The notes: generated by a model not told the origin, from the letters alone. A DNA stretch of 64,000 nt from an uncultured Christensenellaceae bacterium (GCA_910586905.1 CAJUIV010000001.1:228450-292449), one strand, 5' to 3'; positions 8,120 through 19,346 are shown, numbered from the stretch's first letter. Numbers and translations are program-made.

Positions 8120-11100
8120 ATGAAAAAAAGATTTTTAAGCGTATTTATTTTAATTGTTGCTTTGTTTGCCATGACTGGCGGTTATTGTCTGTCAGCGTTC
8201 GCTGCGGCTTTCATAAATGCCGACGTTAATATAAACAATCAACAGCAAATTTCGTCTTCTTTTGATTTTGATAAAAATGAAATCATAAAAAATTTAAAGT
8301 CCGATTTAATTTCCAATATCAATAAAGATTTAATCAAAAATATAAAAGATTATAAATTAAGCGGTCCCGTAAACGCCGTTATAACGTTTTCCGACGGGTC
8401 GTTGGTTTCTTATTATAATTCTCTGAAATCGAAGCAATCTCTTTCAGACTTTTTGGCGGGCGGAGAAAGCGGCAATATAGCCGACAAATTGACGAAACGG
8501 CAAAACGATTTCGCCGCAAAGCTAAAAGAAAAAGGTTTGATTTCTTCCGTTAAATTTAACTATACTACGATTTTAGACGGTATTTACGTAAGCACTACTT
8601 TTGAAAACTTACGGGAAATCTGCAACATAGAGGGCGTTGCGAGGGTTACGGTATCGAATACTTACAAACCTGCCGTAGCGGTTAACAACCCCGTTAACGT
8701 TTATGATACGGGAATATTCAACAGCAGCGACGTAGACTACACGGGTAAGGGTACTGTGGTTGCTATTCTCGATACGGGTTGCGATTATACTCACTCGGCG
8801 TTTACTACTCATCAAGTGGTAAATCCTCTGTATACGCGCGAAGATATCGCGCGTCTGCTTCCCAATACTTTGGCTTACGGTTACGACAATACTTTGGAAG
8901 ACAGAGAAGTCTACTACGGAAATATAACCAAAGATAAAATAGTGTACGGCTACGATTACGCCGACCGCGACCCTGACGTTATGCCGTTTTCCAGCGAACA
9001 CGGTACTCACGTCGCCGGTATTATTGGCGGCAGCGACAGTACTATAACCGGCGTTGCGGTAGATACGCAGCTTGCTATAATGAAAGTTTTTTCGGACTAT
9101 AAAGACGGCGCGGACGACGGCGATATACTCGCGGCGTTGGACGACAGCGTACGTTTGGGCGTAGATGCGATAAATTTGAGTTTGGGAACTTCCTGCGGTT
9201 TTACACGCGAAGTGGACGAGAAATATAAAAATGAAATTTACAATAGCATACAAGATGCGGGCATATCTTTAATCGTCGCCGCTTCAAACGATTACAGCAG
9301 CGCTTACGGTTCGGAGTTCGGTAATACCAACAAAGTGGAAAATCCCGATTCCGCAACTGTAGGAGCTCCCTCTACGTACGAAGCCGCTCTTTCTGTAGCG
9401 TCGATAAACGGCAACAAAGACAAGTATCTGCTCGCCAACGGCGAAAAAGAAATATTCTTCCTCGAAGCATTTAACCAAAACGCAAAGGAACTGGATTTCT
9501 TCGAAATGATGGGCATAAACGATAATGTCGAAAGTTACGAGTACGTAACCGTACCCGGATACGGCTTAAACGCAAGTTACGTAGGACTAGACGTTAAAGG
9601 AAAAATCGCTCTTGTTAAACGCGGCGACATCTCATTCGAGGATAAAGTTATGTACGCGCAAAATGCAGGCGCCAAAGCGATAATAATTTACAATAACGTA
9701 TTCGGCGATATCGTTATGACGGTAGGTAATCACGTGGAAATCCCCGTTATTTCTATCGGTAAGGACGACGGCGATTATCTCGCGTCTCACGAAACGGGTA
9801 CGTTAGTCCTCGACAAAAACAATCAAGCGGGACCGTTTATGAGCGACTTCTCCAGTTGGGGTCCCACTCCCGACTTGAAATTGAAACCGGAAATAACCGC
9901 TCACGGCGGAAATATTTTATCCGCGATTCCCGGCGGCGGATACGATAAACTCAGCGGAACCAGTATGGCGGCGCCTAATATGTGCGGGATAGCTATACTT
10001 GTCCGTCAGTACGTAAAATACAACTTCCCCGAATTGACTAATGCGACCGAAGTAAGAGATTTGGTAAATCGGCTTTGTATGTCTACGGCGACAATCGCAA
10101 TGGATAAAAACGGCAATCCGTATTCTCCGCGAAAACAAGGCGCGGGCATTGCAGATATCGCAAAGGCTACGAGTACGAATGCGTTTTTATTCGTAGACGG
10201 AACGGATAAAACCAAAATGGAGCTCGGCGACGACCCGAAGCGCAGCGGCGTTTACGAAATGACGTTAAAACTCAAAAACCTGTCCGATTCTCCCGTGAGT
10301 TACAAAATAGGCAATTACGTTATGACGGAATCGCTTTCCGCAGATAAAAAATACGTTGCAGAAAAGGCGTATATGTTAGACGCCGGCGCGGAGTACTCCG
10401 TTAAAAACGGTTCGCTTTCGGGCGGAGTAGTAACGGTTAACGGCAAGGAAACGGCGGAAATAACGGTTAAGATAACCTTGTCCGGTGCCGATAAAGCGTA
10501 TTTAAACGCAAGTTTTGCAAACGGTATGTACGTTGAAGGTTTTGTAACTTTCGATAATACCGACGCAAACGGAGTAGATTTGAACGCGCCTTTCTTGGCG
10601 TTTTACGGAGATTGGAGCGACGCTCCCATTTTCGATAAGGATTTTTACCTCGTCGAAACCGAAGCTCATAACAACGCGATAGACGACGAAGACAAAATAA
10701 AAGCCGACTACTACGCGACTACCCCCCTCGGCAAGTATTTCTACGACTATATTATTCCGATGGGCAGTTACCTTTACGAAATGGACGGCGATTACGACCC
10801 CATTCCCGCAACTGCGGAACACGCGGCGTTATCGTACTACCCCGATACTATAAACGGTATTTATTCCGTATTTACCGGATTGCTGCGCGGAGCCAAAGAG
10901 CTTAAAATAGAAATAACGGATACCGCAACGGGTAAAGTAGTGTGGGATAAAACGGAATATAACTGTTATAAAGCGCACTACAGCGGAATTATGTATCCGT
11001 ATATTTGTTCTATGGAACTCGATATGGCTAACTACGAAACGGGCGAGGTGTTCGGCGATAACAACGCTAACTACAAAGTTACGATGTCCGCCAAGCTCGA

Positions 11101-14100
11101 CTGGGACGAAGGCGACCGCAACGTAAACGATACTTATAACTTTTCTTTCTATATAGACTACGAAGCACCTACGGTTACCGACGCGTCTTTCCGTACTAAG
11201 TATAACAATACGACCAAAAAGAACGAATATTACGTGGACGTTACGGTATACGATAATCACTACGCTATGTCGCTCCGTCCGATAATTCTTTACAGACAAA
11301 CCAAAGACGACGGTACCACGTCGCTGACGTATTCGCCTTTAAAAGAAAACGCTATCCCCGTTTATCAGGAAGAACGCGGCAAAGCAAGCGTTGTTACGGT
11401 AGAAATCACCGACTTTTTCGATAACATTAAAAAATCCGATTCTCCCGAAGGAATCATATTCTACGTGGACGATTACGCGATGAACAGTAATATTTGCTAC
11501 GTGCCTTTCCCCGAAACGAATTCTTCCGATTTGGATTTCGATTCCGAACACAAAACGTTAAATTTGGATATCGGCGACACAGTTGATTTGACTCGGTTTA
11601 TAGTAGGCGCGAACGGACGCGAAGTGGTAAAAGATTATCTTTCCATGCTGACTTGGCGTTCGGACGACGACAGCGTTTCCGTTAACGGAGGAAAAATCGA
11701 AGCGTTAAAACAAGGAAGCGCGCGGGTTTACTTTACTTGCAGCGGGATGTCTTACAAAGTAAAAAATCCGCAAACCGGCGAAACTGAAACTAAGTACAAC
11801 GAAAAATACGTAGACGTTAACGTAAGCGCCAACGTTTCGACTGACGACGACTCGTCGAAGGACAACGCGCTTTTGGAAAGCATAGCGTTTTCTCAGTACG
11901 ATACGCTGTTTGCGTTTAACGGAGATATCGACCCTTCCGAAATCGGCAGCACGGGATCTACTCACTATTTCGACGGCGCGGGTAGTTTATCCTTTTATCC
12001 TTCCGAAAAAGTTAAACTGCATTATTTGCTCAAACCTTGGAATATCGACCCCTCTCGTTATACTTTGAGTTGGATTTCGAGCAATCCCACTGTAGCTACC
12101 GTAGATTCTGACGGAGTGGTTACCGGAATAGCGGAAGGCAGCAGTGTAATTTCCCTGCGTATAACCGTAGACGGCAGACCGTCCTCGATGTACGCTCGAT
12201 GCGCGATAAAAATCAAAAGCGAATTTATAATCGAAAACCGCGAATTGGTTGCTTACAAAGGTAACGGCGGACACGTAGTTATTCCCGACGATAAGGGTAT
12301 TTTGTATATAGGTGGTTTTGCTTTCTGCCACTACAATTTGGATAACTCAAAAGACGTAGGCGACGGAAAATACGATATAGACCTTAAAAAAGAACCTATC
12401 GGCAACAATAACGTAGTAACGGTAGAAATTCCCGAAGGCGTGGAAGAAATACGTAAATTCGCATTTTATAACAGCAAACTGTTGGAAAGAGTAATACTTC
12501 CCTCGACGTTAAAGACTATCGAAGAACGCGCGTTTTACGACTGTAAAATTTTAACCAATATAAATTTAGATAACGTTAAAATAATTTCGGACTACACGTT
12601 CTACAACAATAAACTGTTGAATTGTAACGATTTGGGCGGAATCAATCTCGAAGGTGTAAACGTCATAGGCAGACACGCGTTCGACGGCTGCGAAAGTTTA
12701 ACCAATATCAATCTTGCTGATTTACGCCGCAGCGGTATGGCTGCTTTTGCGAACTGCACGCGTTTGACCGACGTGGTTCTGGGTAGATACGCGCGTATTT
12801 CAGACAGTATGTTTGAAAATTCCGCTATATCCAGCAGCACGAGCAAACCTCTTGAAATTTACAGCGACGTTATTCCCGACAAAGCGTTTTATCATTGCGA
12901 AAGGCTGCAAGCCGTAACGTTACGCAGCGACGTAACGTATCTCGGCAACGAAGCTTTCCGCGGCTGTATCAATTTAACGCGCGTGTTATTCGAAGGCGAT
13001 TGCGAACAGTTCGGTTCTTACGCATTTGCCGATTGTACGGGACTGAAAAATATGACTCTGCCTTCGTGCCGTATAGTTTTCGGCGACGGAGTATACGCCA
13101 ATTCGGGGCTTAACAGACTGATTTTCCGCTCGAATACCGTAATAACCGAAACCGGAGTGGGAGTATTTTTCGGACTTACGAATTTAACTTTCGCACAAGG
13201 ACAGTCCAACCTCGATTACAGTAACGGCATACTTTACGGCGACGCCGAACATACGAGTATCGTATTCGTATCTCCGTCGGCGGTTTTGGGCGATTTCGTT
13301 CTTCCCGACAGCGTAAAGACCATAGCCGACAGCGCGTTCTCGGGCAATTCGACTTTAACGTCTTTTACCGTAACCGCAAATTCACAGCTTAAAAAAATCG
13401 GATACGGTGCGTTTTCGTATTGTGCTAATCTCGTAAAAGTTACTTTACCCGTAGGAAACGATATCGTTATCGACAGTTGCGCGTTTATAAACAGCGCGAA
13501 ACTGGCGGAAATCAACTTGGAAGGCGTTAAAGCCGTTGGCGAGTACGCGTTTTATAAAACGGCGCTGCGCAATACTTTGACTAATCCTATTTCTCTGACT
13601 TGCGACGGCGTAATCATCGGAGCTTACGCGTTTGCGGAACTCTCGACTTTACAAGGCGTGCGTATAGGCGATAACGCGATAATCTGCGAATTCGCGTTTG
13701 CCGGTTCGGCGTTACGCAGTGTGGTCATGGGCAGTAACGGCGGTATTACGATAGGTGAATCCGCATTCGAAAAGTGTACCAAACTTGTAGATATCGATTT
13801 GAGTAAAGCTACGGGAAAACTGGGCGACTATGCGTTTTATCAATGTTCATCTCTTGTATCCGTAAGTCTTGATAATATAACGGAACTCGGCGAAGGCTGT
13901 TTCCAAGCTTGCTCCAAACTGACTGCGGCTCGCAATACGAATAACGTAGTAACAGTAGGTCAAGGCGCTTTTATGGCGGACGGTATCATAGTGGAAGGCG
14001 TTTTGCAAATTTTGGCGCCGGTTCCGCTTGCCGGATTCGATTTCGACAGCGTAACGGAAATCGGCGATTTCGCATTCTTCTCTACAAACCTTACTTCCGT

Positions 14101-15721
14101 AAACCTTTCCAACGTAACGGCTTTGGGCGGTTCGGCGTTTGCGGATTGCGAACAGCTTGAAACCGTAACGTTCGGCGAAAAGCTTACGGTACTAAACGAT
14201 TCGGCGTTCTTCGGATGTAAAAATCTGCAAATCGGCGAAAACGATTTGAAAAACTTTGTTAAAATAGGTTCGGCCGTATTCTATCAGGCTAAGCTTCCTA
14301 AAACGTTGAATTTAGACAACGTTGAGGAACTGGGCGAACAAGCCTTTATCGAAGATACCAAAACTTGCAATAATCTCGAAAACGTAATCGCCCCCAAATT
14401 GACGTTTATCGGCAACCAAGCTTTCGGCGATTGTACAAAACTCAAAAGCATACAGGCTCCCAACTTAAAAACGGTAGAGTTCGGCGCGTTTTACAATACT
14501 GCTTTAACCGAATTGGAATTGAGCGACAAGTTCGAATCGGCAGGTTACGGTATGCTGGAAGGAGCCAAAAATTTCCGACGTTTTTACGTAACCGTAAACG
14601 ATTCCAAACAAACCGAGTATAAGAGCGATAAATTTGTTTTGGACGGCGGCGTTTTGTATCTGATGATGGACAACGGATACTACGTGCTTTCCGCATATCC
14701 CGCGGCCAAAGAGAACACGGAGTATACGGTATTAGAGAATACTGCAAGGATAGAATACCGCGCCGTATACGGAAACAAATATATTTCTACCGTAACTCTT
14801 CCCATTACGCTTAGATATATCGGAAACTACGCGTTTGCGGCTTGCGATAATTTATCTACGGTTATCTTCAAGTCTTACTACGCGCCCGTTCTCGAAGGAA
14901 CGTTAAACAGCGATTTGGAAATTACGCCGGATAATAAGGACGATTTCGCTAAATTCGACGTGCTGTACAAGTACGATTATTACTTTACCGCCGCGGGAGA
15001 AATTTCCATTTATTATCGAAACGCGTTTGTGTACTCTAACTTTATCGACGTTATAGGAAGCACCAAAGCTTCGAATATAACGTACGTAATCCCTTCGAAC
15101 AACGAAGGATACGACAGCTTGCCGTATAAAGCGTTCTTCAACAAGTCCGAGACGAATTCCGGCGAAACGATGGGTAAATACGCTGTAGCGTTTGTCGACG
15201 CCGTTAATGCGTTATCGGATAATATAACGAGATTCGACAAAGAACTTATCGGCGAAGCGATAACGGCTTACAATTTCTTGATGGCTAATAGCGGCGAATT
15301 AAAATACGTAGAGCAGAGTTTGCTTAACAAATTTGCCGTTGCAAGACAAAATTATAACGTCGATTGCGTCAGATATTCAATAGACAAACTGTATGCAATG
15401 GACGCTACGGAATATTCTTATAACGCTTTGCGTAACGCAACCCGCGCTTACGAAGAACTGACGGCGGAAGAAAAAGCTTTGGTAAGCAATTCTCAAATTC
15501 TATCCCAAAAGCTCGCGGAACTTAAAGCCGCAATGAACGTAAGCGACATAGACTTCGGCAAAGATTTCGGCGAATATCAAATAACTCCCGACCACGAAAG
15601 TAATCCCAATTTGGCTTTGATTATTTCGCTGTCGTGCGTTGGCGGGGCTTTGGTTATTGCCGGCGCCGTCGTAACGACTATTTTGGTTCTTAGAAAAAAG
15701 AGGAACAACAATGAAAAATAA
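8120..15721 (+). CDS. Giant cell-surface subtilase with PA, Big-like and BspA-type LRR domains
   Basis: 2533 residues. In order: signal peptide (1-30); I9-like propeptide (about 85-185); S8 subtilisin domain with the triad D218 (VAILDTGCDYTH), H297 (EHGTHVAGIIGG) and S615 (SGTSMAAPNM); a PA domain inserted in it (about 470-557); beta-sandwich regions (about 690-1220); a Big_2-like bacterial Ig domain (about 1297-1350); a long run of BspA-type leucine-rich repeats (about 1380-2250, repeated AFxxCxxL units); a helical stalk (about 2360-2475) with LTAEEKALV; one membrane helix (about 2500-2522); and a basic tail RKKRNNNEK. No LPxTG motif is present, so it is probably held by the helix. The role is extracellular protein cleavage, with the LRRs likely binding substrate or host surfaces. 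It is the first gene of the opp operon. Confidence 0.92.
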   Translation: MKKRFLSVFILIVALFAMTGGYCLSAFAAAFINADVNINNQQQISSSFDFDKNEIIKNLKSDLISNINKDLIKNIKDYKLSGPVNAVITFSDGSLVSYYNSLKSKQSLSDFLAGGESGNIADKLTKRQNDFAAKLKEKGLISSVKFNYTTILDGIYVSTTFENLREICNIEGVARVTVSNTYKPAVAVNNPVNVYDTGIFNSSDVDYTGKGTVVAILDTGCDYTHSAFTTHQVVNPLYTREDIARLLPNTLAYGYDNTLEDREVYYGNITKDKIVYGYDYADRDPDVMPFSSEHGTHVAGIIGGSDSTITGVAVDTQLAIMKVFSDYKDGADDGDILAALDDSVRLGVDAINLSLGTSCGFTREVDEKYKNEIYNSIQDAGISLIVAASNDYSSAYGSEFGNTNKVENPDSATVGAPSTYEAALSVASINGNKDKYLLANGEKEIFFLEAFNQNAKELDFFEMMGINDNVESYEYVTVPGYGLNASYVGLDVKGKIALVKRGDISFEDKVMYAQNAGAKAIIIYNNVFGDIVMTVGNHVEIPVISIGKDDGDYLASHETGTLVLDKNNQAGPFMSDFSSWGPTPDLKLKPEITAHGGNILSAIPGGGYDKLSGTSMAAPNMCGIAILVRQYVKYNFPELTNATEVRDLVNRLCMSTATIAMDKNGNPYSPRKQGAGIADIAKATSTNAFLFVDGTDKTKMELGDDPKRSGVYEMTLKLKNLSDSPVSYKIGNYVMTESLSADKKYVAEKAYMLDAGAEYSVKNGSLSGGVVTVNGKETAEITVKITLSGADKAYLNASFANGMYVEGFVTFDNTDANGVDLNAPFLAFYGDWSDAPIFDKDFYLVETEAHNNAIDDEDKIKADYYATTPLGKYFYDYIIPMGSYLYEMDGDYDPIPATAEHAALSYYPDTINGIYSVFTGLLRGAKELKIEITDTATGKVVWDKTEYNCYKAHYSGIMYPYICSMELDMANYETGEVFGDNNANYKVTMSAKLDWDEGDRNVNDTYNFSFYIDYEAPTVTDASFRTKYNNTTKKNEYYVDVTVYDNHYAMSLRPIILYRQTKDDGTTSLTYSPLKENAIPVYQEERGKASVVTVEITDFFDNIKKSDSPEGIIFYVDDYAMNSNICYVPFPETNSSDLDFDSEHKTLNLDIGDTVDLTRFIVGANGREVVKDYLSMLTWRSDDDSVSVNGGKIEALKQGSARVYFTCSGMSYKVKNPQTGETETKYNEKYVDVNVSANVSTDDDSSKDNALLESIAFSQYDTLFAFNGDIDPSEIGSTGSTHYFDGAGSLSFYPSEKVKLHYLLKPWNIDPSRYTLSWISSNPTVATVDSDGVVTGIAEGSSVISLRITVDGRPSSMYARCAIKIKSEFIIENRELVAYKGNGGHVVIPDDKGILYIGGFAFCHYNLDNSKDVGDGKYDIDLKKEPIGNNNVVTVEIPEGVEEIRKFAFYNSKLLERVILPSTLKTIEERAFYDCKILTNINLDNVKIISDYTFYNNKLLNCNDLGGINLEGVNVIGRHAFDGCESLTNINLADLRRSGMAAFANCTRLTDVVLGRYARISDSMFENSAISSSTSKPLEIYSDVIPDKAFYHCERLQAVTLRSDVTYLGNEAFRGCINLTRVLFEGDCEQFGSYAFADCTGLKNMTLPSCRIVFGDGVYANSGLNRLIFRSNTVITETGVGVFFGLTNLTFAQGQSNLDYSNGILYGDAEHTSIVFVSPSAVLGDFVLPDSVKTIADSAFSGNSTLTSFTVTANSQLKKIGYGAFSYCANLVKVTLPVGNDIVIDSCAFINSAKLAEINLEGVKAVGEYAFYKTALRNTLTNPISLTCDGVIIGAYAFAELSTLQGVRIGDNAIICEFAFAGSALRSVVMGSNGGITIGESAFEKCTKLVDIDLSKATGKLGDYAFYQCSSLVSVSLDNITELGEGCFQACSKLTAARNTNNVVTVGQGAFMADGIIVEGVLQILAPVPLAGFDFDSVTEIGDFAFFSTNLTSVNLSNVTALGGSAFADCEQLETVTFGEKLTVLNDSAFFGCKNLQIGENDLKNFVKIGSAVFYQAKLPKTLNLDNVEELGEQAFIEDTKTCNNLENVIAPKLTFIGNQAFGDCTKLKSIQAPNLKTVEFGAFYNTALTELELSDKFESAGYGMLEGAKNFRRFYVTVNDSKQTEYKSDKFVLDGGVLYLMMDNGYYVLSAYPAAKENTEYTVLENTARIEYRAVYGNKYISTVTLPITLRYIGNYAFAACDNLSTVIFKSYYAPVLEGTLNSDLEITPDNKDDFAKFDVLYKYDYYFTAAGEISIYYRNAFVYSNFIDVIGSTKASNITYVIPSNNEGYDSLPYKAFFNKSETNSGETMGKYAVAFVDAVNALSDNITRFDKELIGEAITAYNFLMANSGELKYVEQSLLNKFAVARQNYNVDCVRYSIDKLYAMDATEYSYNALRNATRAYEELTAEEKALVSNSQILSQKLAELKAAMNVSDIDFGKDFGEYQITPDHESNPNLALIISLSCVGGALVIAGAVVTTILVLRKKRNNNEK

Positions 15722-16799
15722 ATTATTGCTCATTCTGGCGATAACGTTTGTCGCTGCGGCTGCGCTTTTGGCGTTTACCGCCTGCAACACAAACGAACAA
15801 TCGCTCGACGGTTTGTATATCGTAACGTTCGAGTTTAACGGCGGTATACTCGATACTGGAGCTACTAACGTTGAAGGGAGCATTTTTCACGCTTACGAAC
15901 CCAATCAGTACGCCATCGATATAAACGCCAAATTTCAGTTTAGGCGTACCGGTTACAAATTCGACGGTTGGTTTAAGGATGAAAATCTGACGGAAGAGTG
16001 GAACTTCGAGACCGACAGAGTTACGCAGAATTTAACGTTATATGCAAAGTGGAGTTCGGAAATCGTTTATAGTTATACGCTGTATTTGGTTGACGGAACC
16101 GAAACCACTAAACTGGGCAGTTACAACGTGGAAGCGAACGCCAAGTTAGACGATAACCGCGGATACGGTACGTCTTTGAGTATTTACGACAAAACGTTTT
16201 TGGGATATTATTCCGACAAAGAATTGACGAAGGAGTGGAACGGCGATTTTACTCATCCCGGAGGAAAAACGAGTTTGGATATTCCCGTGTACGTAAAAGC
16301 TATGGACGGTGTGTGGAGTTTCGTATCTAACTACGACGAACTCAAAAAAGCGTTAGGCTCGAATATCTGGCTTACGGATAACGTCGATTGCGGAGGATCG
16401 GAATTGTTTTTCGGCGATTCGCAAAGAATTTTCGGCGGCAAGATTAACGGAAACGGATTCGTAATAAGCAATTTCGTAATTCAAAAAAACGGCTCGCTAA
16501 GAAATCCGGAATACACTTTATTCGGAAACTTGAGTTCGACGGCTAAAATCGAAAACGTCGGATTTACCGAAGTTCAAATAAAAATCGACGCTTCTAACGT
16601 TCCGGGACTTGTTATAAAAACGGCTGCGCTTGCCGTTTCGGCGGAGGAAGGCTGCGTTATAAACAAAGTATCAGTCAGCGGCACGTACGAAAATAATAGC
16701 GCTATAGACGTTTCGTCGGTTATAAATAATGCGTTTTATCAAAATTCGACCGTTCAGCCCAATGAATTTACGGCGAATTTCGTTGCAAAAGTAAGTTAG
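15711..16799 (+). CDS. Lipoprotein with one InlB-type B repeat
   Basis: A 362-residue lipoprotein: signal peptide with lipobox ending FTAC (Cys about residue 25), then one InlB/Listeria-Bacteroides repeat (YIVTFEFNGG ... GYKFDGWFKD ... LTLYAKW, about 37-110), a second degenerate copy (about 120-195), and a C-terminal part resembling a GLUG/beta-helix segment (IFGGKINGNGFVISNFVIQ). It overlaps the protease gene by 11 bases in another frame and has AGAGGA upstream of its ATG. The position between protease and oppA suggests a surface role in binding peptides or proteins. Function is inferred from context only. Confidence 0.8.
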   Translation: MKNKLLLILAITFVAAAALLAFTACNTNEQSLDGLYIVTFEFNGGILDTGATNVEGSIFHAYEPNQYAIDINAKFQFRRTGYKFDGWFKDENLTEEWNFETDRVTQNLTLYAKWSSEIVYSYTLYLVDGTETTKLGSYNVEANAKLDDNRGYGTSLSIYDKTFLGYYSDKELTKEWNGDFTHPGGKTSLDIPVYVKAMDGVWSFVSNYDELKKALGSNIWLTDNVDCGGSELFFGDSQRIFGGKINGNGFVISNFVIQKNGSLRNPEYTLFGNLSSTAKIENVGFTEVQIKIDASNVPGLVIKTAALAVSAEEGCVINKVSVSGTYENNSAIDVSSVINNAFYQNSTVQPNEFTANFVAKVS

Positions 16800-16817
16800 C
16801 TATAAGGAGAAAATAAA

Positions 16818-19346
16818 ATGAAAAAATTTAGCAGAATTGCGATTTTTGTTTTAGCGGTTATGATGGTCGTTTTGGCGAGCGGACTGATGAGCTGCAAAAA
16901 ACAGATTATCGACAACGAAAATACTCGTTTGGTTCTTGCCATAGGCGAATTGGACGGAGTATTCAATCCGTTTTACAGCTCGTCCGCAACCGACGGTGAA
17001 ATCGTAGGAATGACGCAGCTTTCTATGTTTACCACCGATATAAACGGCAAAGTGGCGTTCGGCGAAGACGAAGCGTGCGCGGTGTTGGATTACGAGTCCG
17101 TTCCCCAAGGTTCGGGCGACGACCAAACTACGACTTACAGATTCGTTCTTAAAAACAATCTTAAGTTCAGCGACGGCAAACCTCTTACGATGAGAGACGT
17201 TTTGTTTAACATTTACGTCTATCTCGACCCCGTTTATACAGGCAGTTCCACAATGTATTCTACGGAAATTGTAGGACTTGCGGAATACCGTACTCAATCT
17301 AGAAATCCCAACGAACAGGATTCGTTTGAAAACGACTACGAAACGTTGGCTTGGGAAAGACTGGAAAGACTTGCCGAAGAATTACAAAACGTGTACGATA
17401 ACAACAGCGGCAAAGTTTTGACGGACGCAGAAGTTAAAGCCGGCTTGCAGGAAACGATAGATTTGTTTAAAGGATTGGCGGAAGCGGAGACCAATCCCGA
17501 ACAAAAGAAGGAACTGTTAAAATACGGTACTTTGATTGAAGACTACGAATCTACCAAAAAGACGTTTTTGAACGAATTGAAAAGAGATTATCAGCTTGCC
17601 AAAGGCACCGCCGAAGATATCAACTTCCTTGACGGTAAAGCAAAACTTACAACCGATACCGAAGCGTTTTTATATAACGAGGGATTTATCACTTGGAATA
17701 AGAAAGACGAAGTATTCGAATACGCTTTCGGAGAAAAAAGTAAAGACTGGACCGAAGAACAAGCTATAAACGCCGTTTACGAAAGCTACGTTCCTAACGA
17801 CGTTCCGAGCGTGGTTTTTGGTTCTCAAACTACAAACGAATTGCTAGACGCGTTCACTGCGGCGGAAAAGAAAGCGTATTTCGATAGTCTCGGAGAACAG
17901 GATAAAATCACCAACGTAAGCGGTATAACGTTTGCAAACCGTACCGAATCGGTAACTGTAAACAACAAAAATTATGCTGCGCCTACTTATAACGCCGACG
18001 GAAGCGTTGCAACGGGAAACGAAGTTTTACAAATCGTCATCAAAAAAGTAGACCCGAAAGCTATTTGGAATTTCGCGTTTGCTATCGCTCCTATGCATTA
18101 CTATTCTAACGCAACGGAAATGGAAAAATTCGATTATGTCGACCATTTCGGAGTATCTTTCGGCGACCCCGATTTTATGAATAACTCTATAAAAAACACC
18201 GATAAAATCGGTGTTCCGGTAGGAGCGGGTCCTTACAAAGCTACCACGAGAACGGGTGGCGGAACTGTAAACGCGGGTTCGTTTAAAGAAAATAACGTCG
18301 TGTATTTTGAGCGAAACGAAAACTTTTTGTTCCCTGCAAAAATAAAATACGTCAACTATCAGGTAGTAGATACTAAAATGATGCTCGACAGCTTATTCGC
18401 AGGAGATATACATTTTGTCGAACCCGCTTGCAGACAGGAAAACATAGATATAATAAACGCGAATAAGGGTAAAGGTTTCGACCGTTCGTACGTTATGACC
18501 AACGGTTACGGTTATATCGGCATCAACGCCGAAAAAGTACCCAGTCTTGCAGTACGTCAAGCAATAATGCACGCTATCAACACCAAACTTTGCACCGACT
18601 ATTACGCCGGATACTCTTACAATATCTATAGACCTATGACGCGCGCCTCTTGGGCGTATCCTAAGGAAACCGACGAACTCGGACAATACTACAAGTATGA
18701 CGACACGGGCACAACAAGCGAAAATTTGGTAAAAGCTGCCGGTTACGTTAAAAACAGCGACGGTATTTACCAAAAAGGCGACGACGTTTTGTCGTATATC
18801 TTTACCGTTGCGGGCGATTCTAACGACCACCCCGCGTACAGCGCTCTTCAAAACGCTATGATTATTTTGAACGCTCACGGATTCGATATCCGCGTACAAA
18901 AAGATATCAACGCTTTAAAGAAACTCAACAGCGGCGATTTGACCGTATGGGCTGCCGCTTGGGGCAGCGGCGTAGACCCCGATATGTATCAAGTTTATCA
19001 CATTGATTCTCTTGCCGGTTCTACTTCCAACTGGGGTTACCGCGCAATCCGCAGAAACGCCAACCACAAGTATGATACCGAACTCGGAATCGTAGAAAAT
19101 CTGTCGAAGTCTATCGACCTTGCAAGACAAACTCTCGACGAAGACGCAAGAAAAGCCGAGTACGCAACGGCGTTGAATTTGGTAATGAGTCTTGCGGTTG
19201 AACTTCCTACGTATCAAAGAAGCGACTTGTACGCTTATAACACTAAAATAATCGACGTAACGACCCTTACTCCCGAAAACGAACTTACTCCGTTTAACGG
19301 ACCTATCGGAAAACTTTGGGAATTGAGCCTTAAGGAAAACGTATAG
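16818..19346 (+). CDS. oppA: Oligopeptide ABC transporter substrate-binding lipoprotein
   Basis: An 842-residue family 5 extracellular solute-binding protein. Lipobox LMSC is near residue 26. Family features include LRFSDGKPLTMRDV-like sequence (KFSDGKPLTMRDVLFNIYVY), VGAGPYK, and ITKLxxAxYxxG-like sequence near 560-610. It captures peptides outside the membrane for OppBCDF. It is about 300 residues longer than typical OppA; most of the excess is a charged, helix-rich insertion (about 160-380, e.g. ERLERLAEELQNVYDNN). Ribosome site AAGGAG is 10 bases upstream. It is followed at 20 bases by oppB. Confidence 0.9.
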   Translation: MKKFSRIAIFVLAVMMVVLASGLMSCKKQIIDNENTRLVLAIGELDGVFNPFYSSSATDGEIVGMTQLSMFTTDINGKVAFGEDEACAVLDYESVPQGSGDDQTTTYRFVLKNNLKFSDGKPLTMRDVLFNIYVYLDPVYTGSSTMYSTEIVGLAEYRTQSRNPNEQDSFENDYETLAWERLERLAEELQNVYDNNSGKVLTDAEVKAGLQETIDLFKGLAEAETNPEQKKELLKYGTLIEDYESTKKTFLNELKRDYQLAKGTAEDINFLDGKAKLTTDTEAFLYNEGFITWNKKDEVFEYAFGEKSKDWTEEQAINAVYESYVPNDVPSVVFGSQTTNELLDAFTAAEKKAYFDSLGEQDKITNVSGITFANRTESVTVNNKNYAAPTYNADGSVATGNEVLQIVIKKVDPKAIWNFAFAIAPMHYYSNATEMEKFDYVDHFGVSFGDPDFMNNSIKNTDKIGVPVGAGPYKATTRTGGGTVNAGSFKENNVVYFERNENFLFPAKIKYVNYQVVDTKMMLDSLFAGDIHFVEPACRQENIDIINANKGKGFDRSYVMTNGYGYIGINAEKVPSLAVRQAIMHAINTKLCTDYYAGYSYNIYRPMTRASWAYPKETDELGQYYKYDDTGTTSENLVKAAGYVKNSDGIYQKGDDVLSYIFTVAGDSNDHPAYSALQNAMIILNAHGFDIRVQKDINALKKLNSGDLTVWAAAWGSGVDPDMYQVYHIDSLAGSTSNWGYRAIRRNANHKYDTELGIVENLSKSIDLARQTLDEDARKAEYATALNLVMSLAVELPTYQRSDLYAYNTKIIDVTTLTPENELTPFNGPIGKLWELSLKENV

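Noticed and set aside
12250..14900. Apparent DNA repeats inside the protease gene
   Set aside because: They follow from the protein-level LRR pattern and are diverged at DNA level; no recent tandem duplication is seen.
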